NCBI GenBank assembly: GCA_013285425.1
Contig: CP053447.1
Span: forward strand, 1 to 64,000
Source: Ignavibacteriota bacterium
Lineage (GTDB): Bacteria; Bacteroidota; Ignavibacteria; Ignavibacteriales; Ignavibacteriaceae
Length of the DNA: 64,000 bases
Reading direction: 5' to 3'
The notes below the pieces were generated by a model, which saw only the letters and a list, made by a program, of their open reading frames with translations, had not been told where the DNA came from and did not search any database. Both the position numbers and the translations under genes were made by a program. Positions 26,361 through 35,552 of the stretch are shown in pieces (position 1 is the stretch's first letter; each line of letters begins with the position of its first letter).

Positions 26361-28433
26361 CTACTTTAATAACACAAGTTTTCTTACTGAATTAAATTCT
26401 CCTGCTTTAAGCTGATATAGATAAACTCCGCTTGGCAAACCTGCTGCATTGAAAGTAACTTTATATTCTCCAGCTGGTTTTTCTTCATTAACCAAAACAG
26501 CAATTTCATTTCCAAGTACATCATATACTATTAGCTTTACAAATTGCTTGTTGGCTATTGCATACTGAATACTGGTTACAGGGTTAAACGGGTTCGGATA
26601 ATTTTGATCAAGTGTAAATACAAACGGCTGCTCAATTTTAATATTAATTGTATTTGAGTAAGCAAAGCTTCCATCAAGATCAATTTGCTTTAGTCTGTAA
26701 TTATAATTACCGGTTTCAAGTTTAGAATCAATGAAAGAATAGGATTTGGGTTCAGTAGTGGTTCCAAACCCTGGCACGAAACCGATCTTAGTCCATTCCA
26801 TATTCTGATTTTTATCATCAGAGTTCTGTCTTTGAATTTCAAAACCAAGATTGTTTAATTCTGTTGCTGTTAACCAGTTAAGTGTTACAGAGTTTTCGGA
26901 GACAGATGCAGAAAAAGAGGTTAATTCTACAGGAATAATTGTTGCTTCATCAGCACCACGATAAGGAAATGTACTGCTTCGAATATCACCGTCGAAATCT
27001 TCCAGTATTCCTGCAATCGGAATTCCTGCTAACTCAGGATCACCATCAGAAGGCGGAACCAGATGTAAATCAGTTAAAGAAGTAAAAGAAACATCTTTGA
27101 AAATTGTATTTTGTTCGTTAGGTGTTGAAGCCGATTTATAAATGTTCAGATCATTATATCCTGTTGTTCCGATAAAAGCCTGAAAGCTATTCGTTCCATT
27201 TGCATAATAACAATTAAAATCAAAATCATAAGTTCCTGTATTATTAGTTAAGACAAAGCCAATATGGTTTACACTTCCACCGGTCCTTTTATTTACAGCC
27301 ATATTGTTCATCATATTTAATGTTATTGATGCAGCTGTAATTCTTATTCCCGCAGATGTTGTTGCATTTGCGGTTCCACCGGAATGATTGCCTCCGATTA
27401 AAACAGTATTATAGTATAGATTTGCGGTATAGGCATTGGAGCCGAGTAATTCTATTCCGGTAATTGTCTGTGAATTTATGTTATCAAGCGTGTTAGAAAT
27501 CATGTTGTTTTGGATATTGAAAACAGAACCTGCTGCAGGCGAAGAGGAATATATTCCTCTTAAAGCAGCAGATGTTGATGTTGAAGTTGTTCTTAAATCA
27601 TAAATCCAATTCTTAGTGATGTTATATGTTCCGCCTGCGATGGTGCTCATTATAATTCCGGAAACGATTGTATTATTAACACCGGCAGTCTGATATATTT
27701 TATTCGATTCCATTGTAACATTCAAAGCACCCGAAAGTAACCAGATCCCGGCATATCCCCAATTAAAGATTTCACATTGAGTTATTGCTGTATTTTGATT
27801 CGGAATGGTTGAACTGCCAGCTATACCGATACCGCTTCTTCCTCCTTCAATTATACAGTTGGTTATCAGGTTATTATCGTTACCTGTAGTTGTGGTAGAA
27901 CCTAAAACAATTGCCCGTGGACCGGCTGTATTTTGAGTATTATTGACAACATGAACATATTGAATAATATTATTTGAAGCCCCGTTCAGCATTGAGATTG
28001 TATTAGAGTTTGTTCCGGAAGTTGAAAGATTTTCTACCTTAAAATCTGCCGCACTGCCAACTCCTCCGGGTCTTCCATCAAGGATAATATAGTCAGCATC
28101 ATTTAGTACTAATATTCCGGATGTTGAGGAAGCTGAAACTGATTTGCCAGTGCTTCCAGCGGCTGGTCTAATGGTTATTGTGTTTGCTGCACTTCCGCCG
28201 CTTTTTGCTCCAAGAGTAATTGGTATAGTTTCAGAACTCTGATCATAAGTTGAAAGAATCTCTATTAAGTACGCTTGAGTTATTGTTAATGGGATAGCAT
28301 TGTAAGCTTCTGTAATTGAAGCGTGAGTGCTTATAAGACTACCACCACCATCTCTTAACTCAACAGAATTTGTTTGACCAGGAATTGAAATCGACAGGAT
28401 GAAGAAAGAAAATGCTGTAATTATTTTTTTCAT
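26361..28433 (-). CDS. Secreted T9SS cargo with right-handed beta-helix repeats
   Basis: 690 residues. A signal peptide (about 1-19) is followed by roughly 450 residues rich in N, T, S and I with ladder-like repeats (NNIIQYVHVVNN, NNLITNCIIEGG, TAITQCEIFNWG, NVTMESNKIYQT), the pattern of right-handed parallel beta-helix proteins such as pectate-lyase-like folds. No catalytic residues can be assigned. The C-terminus carries the same fibronectin-like module (PVELTSFSASV) and T9SS sorting domain (FTLDQNYPNPFNPVTSIQ) as its neighbours. A good ribosome site (AGGAGG) precedes the ATG at 28433. Confidence 0.82.
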   Translation of the reverse strand: MKKIITAFSFFILSISIPGQTNSVELRDGGGSLISTHASITEAYNAIPLTITQAYLIEILSTYDQSSETIPITLGAKSGGSAANTITIRPAAGSTGKSVSASSTSGILVLNDADYIILDGRPGGVGSAADFKVENLSTSGTNSNTISMLNGASNNIIQYVHVVNNTQNTAGPRAIVLGSTTTTGNDNNLITNCIIEGGRSGIGIAGSSTIPNQNTAITQCEIFNWGYAGIWLLSGALNVTMESNKIYQTAGVNNTIVSGIIMSTIAGGTYNITKNWIYDLRTTSTSTSAALRGIYSSSPAAGSVFNIQNNMISNTLDNINSQTITGIELLGSNAYTANLYYNTVLIGGNHSGGTANATTSAGIRITAASITLNMMNNMAVNKRTGGSVNHIGFVLTNNTGTYDFDFNCYYANGTNSFQAFIGTTGYNDLNIYKSASTPNEQNTIFKDVSFTSLTDLHLVPPSDGDPELAGIPIAGILEDFDGDIRSSTFPYRGADEATIIPVELTSFSASVSENSVTLNWLTATELNNLGFEIQRQNSDDKNQNMEWTKIGFVPGFGTTTEPKSYSFIDSKLETGNYNYRLKQIDLDGSFAYSNTINIKIEQPFVFTLDQNYPNPFNPVTSIQYAIANKQFVKLIVYDVLGNEIAVLVNEEKPAGEYKVTFNAAGLPSGVYLYQLKAGEFNSVRKLVLLK

Positions 28434-28804
28434 AGCTCCTCCTAAAGGTTTGAAATATTATAAGAACAGAGTAATTATTTTTGGCTTGAAAAGAATTTAG
28501 AAATATTTGCCTAAAGATGCAACCAAACAGGGTCGTTAATAAAGTTTAAGGGTGATTTCTTCTCTGAATTGCACAAAGGTAATGAAGGTTCAATTAAATG
28601 AAAGTTCATTGAAGACAGATAAATAATTTTGCTGAAAAGCTTAACCTGTATTTTTTTATGCTCAATTATCCGGAAAATTAAACTAAAACATTTTACTTCC
28701 ACTAATCACTCCCGGATGTAAATTCATAGTTTTATTATTTCCCCGTAACTTCTAATAAAGTTTAAAATCTTTGCTCAGATAAATCAGATAGTTTCATTTT
28801 AATG

Positions 28805-28836
28805 TTCGTTAAACCGAGCCTGTTTTTTTATATTTG
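28805..28836 (+). promoter_or_regulatory. Candidate promoter for the S46 peptidase
   Basis: TATATTTG at 28829-28836 matches the Bacteroidota -7 element TAnnTTTG. TTCG at 28805-28808, 20 bases upstream, is a weak -33 match. The start codon is at 28868. The rest of the 434-base gap 28434-28867 shows no convincing gene: a 63-codon minus-strand frame at 28511-28702 has no recognisable features. Confidence 0.4.
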
Positions 28837-28867
28837 CACATAACAAAAACTCTAAGGCTGAATCACT

Positions 28868-31027
28868 ATGATAAAAAAAATAAATAATTATTCGTTTTCA
28901 TTATTACTCTTTCTCCTGATCACCATCTCTTTCGCATTTATTCCTTCCAGACCGGACGAAGGTATGTTTCCGCTTAGCGATATAAAAAGTATTAATCTTA
29001 ATGAGAAAGGATTAAAAATAAGTGTTGATGAAGTTTATAATCCAAACGGAGTAAGTTTAGTAGATGCACTTGTTAAGATCGGTGGATGTACTGGCTCATT
29101 CGTTTCAGAAGAAGGGCTGATTATTACTAATCATCACTGTGTTTTTGGAATTGTGACTAATGTTAGTACTGTTGAGAATAATTATCTTGAAAATGGATTT
29201 ATTGCCAGAACCAGAGAAGAGGAAATTCCGGCTAAGGGTGTAAGCTGCAGAATTACCGAATCGTATGAAGATGTAAGTGAAGAAATTCTGGAAGCAGCAA
29301 ATGCAAGTGAAGATATTTCGCAAAGAACAACAATGATATCAAATAAAATTAAAGAAATAATAAAACGTGAACAGGAAAAAGACAGCACAATAACAGCAGA
29401 AGTTTCTGAAATGTTTGTTGGGGAACAGTATATACTCTTCAGATATAAAACTATTAATGATATACGATTGGTTTATGTTCCGCCGAGAACAATCGGAGAG
29501 TTTGGAGGAGAAGCAGATAACTGGATATGGCCAAGGCATAACGGTGATTTTTCTTTTGTCCGTGCTTATGTTGCTCCAAATGGCTCATCAGCTAAGTATT
29601 CTGAAAGTAATGTTCCGTATAAACCTAAAAAATTTTTATTGGTTAATCCGAACGGAGTTAACGAAGAAGATTTTGTATTTGTTCTTGGTTATCCGGGCAG
29701 AACATTTAAACATCAGCCATCACAGTTTTTAATAATGCAGGAAAAATTTCAGCTTCCTTATGTGCAGGATATTTTCGCCTGGCTGATAAAACTTTATGAA
29801 GAGCGTGGTAAAGATGATCCTGAGTTTGCATTAAATATTGTAAGTGAAATACAAGGGCTTGCTAATACCGAAAAAAACTATCGGGGAAAAATGCAGGGAT
29901 TGGATAGACTTAATCTGGTACAGAAAAAACAAGAAGAGGAAAAACAGCTGCAGGCATTTATAGATTCCGATTTATCTTTGAAAGAAAAATACGGAACCAT
30001 CTTAAATGAGATAGATAATGTTTATAAAGATATTTTTGAAAGCGGAAGGAGAAATCTTGTTCTTTTAATGTTAAGCCGTAATGTAAAATATTACCGCCTT
30101 GCAGAACTTTTTATAGAATACAAAAAAGAGATGCAGAAACCTGAGACAGAACGTAAAGCAATGTATAAAGAAGATAAAAGAGAGGATTTTTATAATTTGA
30201 TTACAGAATTATATAATGATTATATGTCTGATCTTGAACCAAAGATATTTTATAAAGTATTTAATGATGCAAGCTCGTTTGATGAATTAAAAAGCATTGA
30301 ACCGTTTAAATCTTTTGGGGAAACAAATAACAAGGAAAAGTATATTGCCGGACTTTATGATGATACATTTATAAAAAGCAGTAAAGAATATTTTGATCTT
30401 TTGGAAGATGCAGATGAAACACTTGATGATATTGATGATCCGTATTTGAATCTGGTTAAAGCTGCGATTGATTTAGGTGATAGTGAAAGAAAAAATTCCT
30501 TAGTTCGTGATGGAAAGCTGAACATACTTATTGCTAAACTGAATGATGCAAAAAGACAATGGCTGCAAAAATCATTTGTTCCGGATGCAAACAGTACATT
30601 AAGGTTAACTTATGGTTACGTGCGTGGTTATTCACCAAGAGATGCTACATATTATTCTCCCATCTCAACACTTACCGGTGTAATAGAAAAAGGAAAAGAC
30701 TATGGTGAATATAAATTAAATGCAAAAGTGAAAGAACTTTACAATAAAAAAGACTTTGGTCAGTTTATCTATCCAAAATTAAATGATGTGCCTGTTAATT
30801 TTATTTATAATATGGATACAAGCGGCGGGAATTCGGGAAGCCCGATTATGGATGCTTATGGAAGGTTAGTCGGAGTAAATTTTGACAGAGCTTTCGAAGC
30901 AACTGTAAATGATTATACTTGGAGCGAAGAATACAGCCGTTCAATCGGTGTTGATATCCGATATGTTTTATGGGTAGTTCAGAAAGTAGGTCAAGCTGAT
31001 TTTCTGCTGAAAGAGATGGGAATTTAA
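28868..31027 (+). CDS. S46-family dipeptidyl-peptidase (DPP7/DPP11-like)
   Basis: 719 residues. A signal peptide (about 1-24) precedes a serine protease of the S46 family, which removes dipeptides in the periplasm of Bacteroidota that grow on peptides. The histidine box is IITNHHCVFG (catalytic His near residue 90) and the serine box is DTSGGNSGSP with Ser656. Between them are the long helical insertions of the family, including NWIWPRHNGDFSF. The residue after NFD is Arg674. In the Porphyromonas enzymes the matching position is Arg in DPP11 (Asp/Glu specific) and Gly in DPP7, so an acidic P1 preference is inferred. The tRNA-Asn promoter starts 24 bases after the stop. Confidence 0.92.
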   Translation: MIKKINNYSFSLLLFLLITISFAFIPSRPDEGMFPLSDIKSINLNEKGLKISVDEVYNPNGVSLVDALVKIGGCTGSFVSEEGLIITNHHCVFGIVTNVSTVENNYLENGFIARTREEEIPAKGVSCRITESYEDVSEEILEAANASEDISQRTTMISNKIKEIIKREQEKDSTITAEVSEMFVGEQYILFRYKTINDIRLVYVPPRTIGEFGGEADNWIWPRHNGDFSFVRAYVAPNGSSAKYSESNVPYKPKKFLLVNPNGVNEEDFVFVLGYPGRTFKHQPSQFLIMQEKFQLPYVQDIFAWLIKLYEERGKDDPEFALNIVSEIQGLANTEKNYRGKMQGLDRLNLVQKKQEEEKQLQAFIDSDLSLKEKYGTILNEIDNVYKDIFESGRRNLVLLMLSRNVKYYRLAELFIEYKKEMQKPETERKAMYKEDKREDFYNLITELYNDYMSDLEPKIFYKVFNDASSFDELKSIEPFKSFGETNNKEKYIAGLYDDTFIKSSKEYFDLLEDADETLDDIDDPYLNLVKAAIDLGDSERKNSLVRDGKLNILIAKLNDAKRQWLQKSFVPDANSTLRLTYGYVRGYSPRDATYYSPISTLTGVIEKGKDYGEYKLNAKVKELYNKKDFGQFIYPKLNDVPVNFIYNMDTSGGNSGSPIMDAYGRLVGVNFDRAFEATVNDYTWSEEYSRSIGVDIRYVLWVVQKVGQADFLLKEMGI

Positions 31028-31050
31028 CCACATTTCGGAGATTTCAAGGC

Positions 31051-31081
31051 TTGACAAACAGTGAGGTCAATGTTATCTTTG
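31051..31081 (+). promoter_or_regulatory. Strong Bacteroidota-type promoter for the tRNA-Asn region
   Basis: TTGA (31051-31054, within TTGACA) and TATCTTTG (31074-31081) are separated by exactly 19 bases, a very good fit to the -33/-7 consensus. Transcription would begin near 31088 and run through two tRNA-like repeats before reaching the mature tRNA at 31244. Confidence 0.55.
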
Positions 31082-31110
31082 GCTTCGATTTTGGGATAAA
31101 TATTAATTAT

Positions 31111-31243
31111 TCCGCGATAGCTCTCCCGATGTATCGGGACGGCTGTTAAAATACGGTTGTTCTTTAGTAATTATATTCCGCGATAGCTCTCCCGATGTAT
31201 CGGGACGGCTGTTAAAATACGGTTGTTCTTTAGAAAATTATAT
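31111..31243 (+). repeat. Two tandem 66/67-bp repeats made of tRNA-Asn pieces
   Basis: Copies at 31111-31176 and 31177-31243 are nearly identical and lead directly into the real tRNA. Each starts with the tRNA's first 13 bases (TCCGCGATAGCTC: acceptor strand plus D-stem strand). A palindrome, TCCCGAT-GT-ATCGGGA, then replaces the D-arm. CGGCTGTTAA, the anticodon stem strand and loop including GTT, follows, and then GGTTG from the variable region. The T-arm and 3' acceptor strand are missing, so neither copy can be a working tRNA. Confidence 0.85.
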
Positions 31244-31315
31244 TCCGCGATAGCTCAATGGTGGAGCATTCGGCTGTTAACCGAAGGGTTGCAAGTTCGA
31301 GTCTTGCTCGCGGAG
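31244..31315 (+). tRNA. tRNA-Asn (anticodon GTT)
   Basis: Complete cloverleaf. The acceptor TCCGCGA (31244-31250) pairs with TCGCGGA (31308-31314). The D-stem is GCTC/GAGC (31253-31256 with 31264-31267). The anticodon stem is TTCGG/CCGAA with loop CTGTTAA and anticodon GTT at 31276-31278. The variable loop is GGGTT, and the T-stem is GCAAG/CTTGC with loop TTCGAGT. The discriminator base G at 31315 fits tRNA-Asn. CCA is not encoded. The serine recombinase gene on the opposite strand ends inside it. Confidence 0.96.
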
Positions 31316-32922
31316 CCGAGACCGTCAGATGTGCGAACTGGTGTTAACTGGTTCGCATTTTTGATTTTATTCCAACTTTTTTCCAGTTTCCCATCTCCCC
31401 TCATTTTAATAATTATGGTTCCATCTTCTTCGTTTTGATTAAAATTTGAAATGATTTCCTGGAAAAGTAGCTGGTTAAATCTTGATTTATCTTCCAAGGT
31501 TAAGGTTGGATAAATTTTAACGTAATAGAGTAAAATATTTCTTAATTTTTCTTTTTCAATTTTTTGATTTGCTGCGAGATAACGCTTTTTTTCTAAATCT
31601 TCTAACTGTGAATTGATAAATACTATTTCTGTTTCAATTTTTTCAAGTTCGTTTTCAACTTCTTTCATTGCTCCTAATCTATCACCAGCTTTTATTGCAT
31701 TAAAAATATTTTTTCTTTCACTTTCACGAGAAGTTTTATTTGATTTTAGCTTGCTTAATTCTTTATCATATTCTGCAACTTCTTCCTGAGTATTAAATTT
31801 TACCTGGTTATAGATTGCATCAAAAAATTCATCCTCAGATATAATAAAACTCATTAAATCGTAAATACAATTTTCTAATACTTCTGCTGGAAGATCTTTA
31901 GAAGAACATTGAGCAGCACCACCGTGAATTTTCTTGGAACATTTATAATAATGATGTCTTCCACTTTTTGCAGCTTGTGAAGTCAAATTACTTCCACATA
32001 ATCCACATTTAGTTATTCCAAGTAATGAAAGGGGAGACTTGGTCCTGCGAATTACCTGTAGATCCTTTTTAGATTTATCTAATTTCTTTTGAACATTGTC
32101 AAATAATTGTTGATCTACAATTGCTTCGTGAATGCCCTCATATACCTCGCCCTTCCAGGGGATCTTTCCCAGGTAAGTTTTATTTCGTAAAATTCTTAAT
32201 ATGTCTTGCTTTGCGTATTGTTTTCCTCCTCGTCTCACTCCCTTTTTAGTTGTATATGATTTTGTTCTGAATCCTCCCTCATTTAATCTGTTAGCTACTT
32301 TTGTTGTCGATGGTTCTTTTAGATAGTATAAAAATATTCTGTTTACTAGCTCAGCTTCATTTTCATTTATTTTTAATTCGCCCTTCAAATTGTCGTAACC
32401 TAAAATTAAATGACCACCAGTATAAAATCCTTTTATTGCTCTGGCAGTCATAGCTTCACGAGTTCTTTCAGAAATAATATTCCTTTCGAACTGTGCAAAA
32501 GCTAAAAATATATCCAGCATTAAGAGTCCAGCAGAACTGGATGTATCAATTGGTTGAGTTGCTGAAGCAAGATATACATCTAATTTTTCTAATCTTTCGC
32601 TGAACTCGTAAAAATCAACTATACTTCTTGAAAACCTATCTATCTTAGTTGCTACTACAATATCAAAAAGTTTTTCTTCCGCATCTTTTAATAATTGCTG
32701 AATCTCATTTCTCTCCAGATCCTTCCCAGACTTTATATCCTTATAAACTTTTACTACCTCCCAACCTTTACCTTTACAATATGCTTTTAACTGATCTTCC
32801 TGAGCGTTTAAGGAACTATATTCTGCTTCACCTTGCATAATAGTGGAGACACGACAATAAATTGCTGCTCTTTTAATAGTTGGTTCATTACTGAACATTC
32901 GGATTCTTTTTCTTCTATTCAT
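31255..32922 (-). CDS. Large serine recombinase (integrase), ending inside tRNA-Asn
   Basis: 555 residues. The N-terminal resolvase domain has the nucleophile Ser26 in AIYCRVST and continues with VVATKIDRFSRS and FAQFERNIISERT. A recombinase domain spans about 170-270. A zinc ribbon (CGLCGSNL, then YYKCSKK and C in AAQCSSKD) is followed by a coiled coil at about 375-470. Such enzymes integrate mobile elements. The last 20 or so residues (SKTRTCNPSVNSRMLHH) are the antisense of the tRNA and are probably not functional sequence. The tail after MRGDGKLEKSWN also diverges from the second copy at this point, marking the element edge. The gene is divergent from hsdR. Confidence 0.9.
   Translation of the reverse strand: MNRRKRIRMFSNEPTIKRAAIYCRVSTIMQGEAEYSSLNAQEDQLKAYCKGKGWEVVKVYKDIKSGKDLERNEIQQLLKDAEEKLFDIVVATKIDRFSRSIVDFYEFSERLEKLDVYLASATQPIDTSSSAGLLMLDIFLAFAQFERNIISERTREAMTARAIKGFYTGGHLILGYDNLKGELKINENEAELVNRIFLYYLKEPSTTKVANRLNEGGFRTKSYTTKKGVRRGGKQYAKQDILRILRNKTYLGKIPWKGEVYEGIHEAIVDQQLFDNVQKKLDKSKKDLQVIRRTKSPLSLLGITKCGLCGSNLTSQAAKSGRHHYYKCSKKIHGGAAQCSSKDLPAEVLENCIYDLMSFIISEDEFFDAIYNQVKFNTQEEVAEYDKELSKLKSNKTSRESERKNIFNAIKAGDRLGAMKEVENELEKIETEIVFINSQLEDLEKKRYLAANQKIEKEKLRNILLYYVKIYPTLTLEDKSRFNQLLFQEIISNFNQNEEDGTIIIKMRGDGKLEKSWNKIKNANQLTPVRTSDGLGSASKTRTCNPSVNSRMLHH
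31332..31362 (+). terminator. Terminator of the tRNA-Asn transcript
   Basis: TGCGAAC (31332-31338) pairs with GTTCGCA (31351-31357), and TTTTT follows. It is 16 bases past the tRNA and lies within the 3' coding part of the opposite-strand recombinase. The same hairpin (TGCGAACC/GGTTCGCA plus T-tract) occurs at the tail of the decayed recombinase at 53354-53385, so it travels with the recombinase end. Confidence 0.7.
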
Positions 32923-33010
32923 AATTACAAAAATAAAAATTGCTGAAGTGTAATACTATTTTTCCAAAAATGGTTATTTTTAGGAATCAAATAACACATC
33001 TCGGTTTACT

Positions 33011-35542
33011 ATGGATCAAAAAGAAGCCCAGGCCAGAATAAAAATAAATAAAAAGCTCGAAAAATCAGGTTGGAGATTTTTTGATGAAGATGATAAATCC
33101 GCCTCAATTATTTGTGAACATCGTATAACAAAAAAGAAATATAAACAAGATGAACTAGGACAAGATTTTGAAAATGCTGAAAATGGTTTTATTGATTATC
33201 TACTTCTTAATAATGATAAAAGACCTGTAGCTCTTGTAGAAGCAAAACGTGAAAGTACAAATCCCTTAGACGCTAAAGAACAAGCTCGCGAATATGCCCG
33301 CAGTTTGAACATCAGATTTATTTTTCTTTCCAATGGTAATCTGCATTATTACTGGGACCTTTTTAATGGTAATCCTACCAGGATATCAAATTTTTTAAGC
33401 CTGGATGAATTGGGTGTCGCTCAAAAATGGACTCCCAATCCTGAAGCAATGCAGAATCAGGTTATTGATGAAAATTATATTGCAGTATCCCAGGATTCTC
33501 AATGGCTAACATATTCAGCTGAAGAAAAAGAAACAGCAAGATTAAATAAAGGAATTAAAGTATTAAGAGATTATCAGATTGATGCCACGAAGAAAATCAA
33601 GCAAGAATTTGTAAAAGGGAAGAGAAGATTTTTACTTGAAATGGCTACTGGAACAGGGAAGACATTACTTTCAGCAGCTATAATAAAAATGTTCATCAGA
33701 TCTGGTAATGCAGACAGAGTTTTATTTTTGGTGGATCGTTTAGAACTTGAAAGACAGGCATATAAAAATTTACGTAACTATCTCGCTAAAGATTCAATTG
33801 AATCAGTTATTTACAAAAGAAAAAAAGATAGCTGGATGAGCGCGCAGGTTGTTATTACTACAATACAAAGTTTATCCTACGAAAATAGATATCTGGAAAA
33901 TTTTAATCCAAATGATTTCCAATTGATAATTTCAGATGAATCGCATAGGACCATAGGTGGAAATAACCGAGTTATCTTTGAATATTTTATCGGTTCAAAA
34001 CTTGGACTTACCGCAACGCCAAAAAACTACCTAAAAGGGATCGACCAAGCTGAAATGAGTGAAAATGATCCAAAGCAGCTTGAAAAAAGATTGTTACTGG
34101 ATACTTACGAAACTTTTGGATGTAAGCCTGGTGATCCAACATTTAGCTTTAGTCTTATCGATGCCGTAAATCATAAACCTCCTTATTTAGTTAACCCACG
34201 AAAACTTGACGGAAGAACAGATGTTACAACAGAAGTATTGAGTAAAGAAGGCTGGAATGTGAAATGGGTAAATGATGAAGGGGAAGAAGAAGAGGATACT
34301 TTTTATAAACGCGATTTTGAAAGAAAATTTTTCTCACCTGAAACAAATAAAGAATTCGTTGAATCATTTCTTAAAAAAGCAAAAAGAGATCCTATAACAA
34401 ATGAAATTGGTAAAACTATTTTCTTTGCAGTTAGTAGACCCCACGCTGCTAAAATAACAAAGTTGTTAAACGAAGAAATCGAGAAAATGTATCCTGGTAA
34501 GTATAAATCAGATTTTGCAGTTCAAGTTACTTCTGATATCCCTGGCGCTCAGGATATGACAGTAGACTTTGCAAATAATAATTTTAATGGCTTGACCAAT
34601 TTTGAACCAAAATTCATTGATTATAAATCAAGCAAAACAAGAGTTTGTGTAACTGTTGGAATGATGACAACTGGTTATGATTGTGAAGATATATTAAATG
34701 TTGTTCTCGCTCGTCCAATATTTTCTCCATCTCTGTTTGTTCAAATTAAAGGAAGAGGTACACGTCTTTATAAATTCAAATTTGATGATGGAAGCCAACG
34801 AATCGAAAAGGATAAAGATAACTATTACTTATTCGACTACTTTGCAAATTGTGAATATTTTGACGAGTATGATTATGATGAAGAATTAGAAGTTCCGCGT
34901 GAACCAGGAACTGGGGGCAGTGGACCACCGCCTCCGCAACCCGATAAATATGTTTATACTGGACCCGACGAAATGAAGAACTGGAAAGAAACTCAAATTG
35001 GTCTTGATGGAATGCGAATCGATCGTGAGGCTTTTTCAAAGAGCTTTGAAAACAAAACTAAAGAAGAAGTACAAAAGCATCCGAATTTATTGGAAGCACT
35101 AAACGAAGAAGAATGGGATATCATTGAGGAACACGTTAAAACTCATTTATTCAATAAGCCCCAAGAATATTGGAATAAAGAAAAACTACAGGAAGCTTAT
35201 GGAATTGATAGACGACTTACACTAAAAGAAATCATATTAAAAGCTTTGGGTAAAATTTCAATATTTAAGTCACGTGATGATTTAGCTGACGAATATTTTG
35301 AAAGATTTTTATCAGCCGAAGGTGTTGATGGTTCAAAATATTACGAGTTAAAATCACTCTTCAAAGCTTATTTATTATTCGATGATCTCCGACCGCTAAT
35401 CGATAGAAGAGAGTATGCTAAACTTGCAACGGACGCACGTTTGAGTTTAACAGAATTATCTCAGCTTGGACCAGAACAAATTCAGTTGACGGTTAATTAT
35501 ATAAAAGATAATGTCCCACTCAATAAATTTCTCCCCGTTTAG
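33011..35542 (+). CDS. hsdR: Type I restriction enzyme R subunit (EcoEI-like HsdR)
   Basis: 843 residues. ATP-dependent translocase and endonuclease of a type I restriction system. The N-terminal nuclease site is D62 (GFIDYLL) with E77-A-K79. The SF2 motor has Walker A ATGTGKT (212-218), DESH (309-312), GLTATP and the motif VI sequence QIKGRGTRL. The C-terminal part is helical and would dock with the methylase; an acidic/proline-rich linker (PGTGGSGPPPPQPD) separates the two. 10 bases upstream of the fused M-S gene. It starts 88 bases from the divergent recombinase gene. Confidence 0.94.
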   Translation: MDQKEAQARIKINKKLEKSGWRFFDEDDKSASIICEHRITKKKYKQDELGQDFENAENGFIDYLLLNNDKRPVALVEAKRESTNPLDAKEQAREYARSLNIRFIFLSNGNLHYYWDLFNGNPTRISNFLSLDELGVAQKWTPNPEAMQNQVIDENYIAVSQDSQWLTYSAEEKETARLNKGIKVLRDYQIDATKKIKQEFVKGKRRFLLEMATGTGKTLLSAAIIKMFIRSGNADRVLFLVDRLELERQAYKNLRNYLAKDSIESVIYKRKKDSWMSAQVVITTIQSLSYENRYLENFNPNDFQLIISDESHRTIGGNNRVIFEYFIGSKLGLTATPKNYLKGIDQAEMSENDPKQLEKRLLLDTYETFGCKPGDPTFSFSLIDAVNHKPPYLVNPRKLDGRTDVTTEVLSKEGWNVKWVNDEGEEEEDTFYKRDFERKFFSPETNKEFVESFLKKAKRDPITNEIGKTIFFAVSRPHAAKITKLLNEEIEKMYPGKYKSDFAVQVTSDIPGAQDMTVDFANNNFNGLTNFEPKFIDYKSSKTRVCVTVGMMTTGYDCEDILNVVLARPIFSPSLFVQIKGRGTRLYKFKFDDGSQRIEKDKDNYYLFDYFANCEYFDEYDYDEELEVPREPGTGGSGPPPPQPDKYVYTGPDEMKNWKETQIGLDGMRIDREAFSKSFENKTKEEVQKHPNLLEALNEEEWDIIEEHVKTHLFNKPQEYWNKEKLQEAYGIDRRLTLKEIILKALGKISIFKSRDDLADEYFERFLSAEGVDGSKYYELKSLFKAYLLFDDLRPLIDRREYAKLATDARLSLTELSQLGPEQIQLTVNYIKDNVPLNKFLPV

Positions 35543-35552
35543 GTTGTAATAT

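Noticed and set aside
28511..28702. Minus-strand ORF of 63 codons between the beta-helix gene and the S46 peptidase
   Set aside because: No ribosome site, no recognisable domain, biased composition typical of A/T-rich intergenic DNA.
31111..31243. Two additional tRNA-Asn genes
   Set aside because: Both copies lack the D-arm, T-arm and 3' acceptor strand, so they cannot fold as tRNA.
31223..31438. Plus-strand ORF of 71 codons across the tRNA
   Set aside because: It is a reading frame through the tRNA and the recombinase antisense, with no support as protein.
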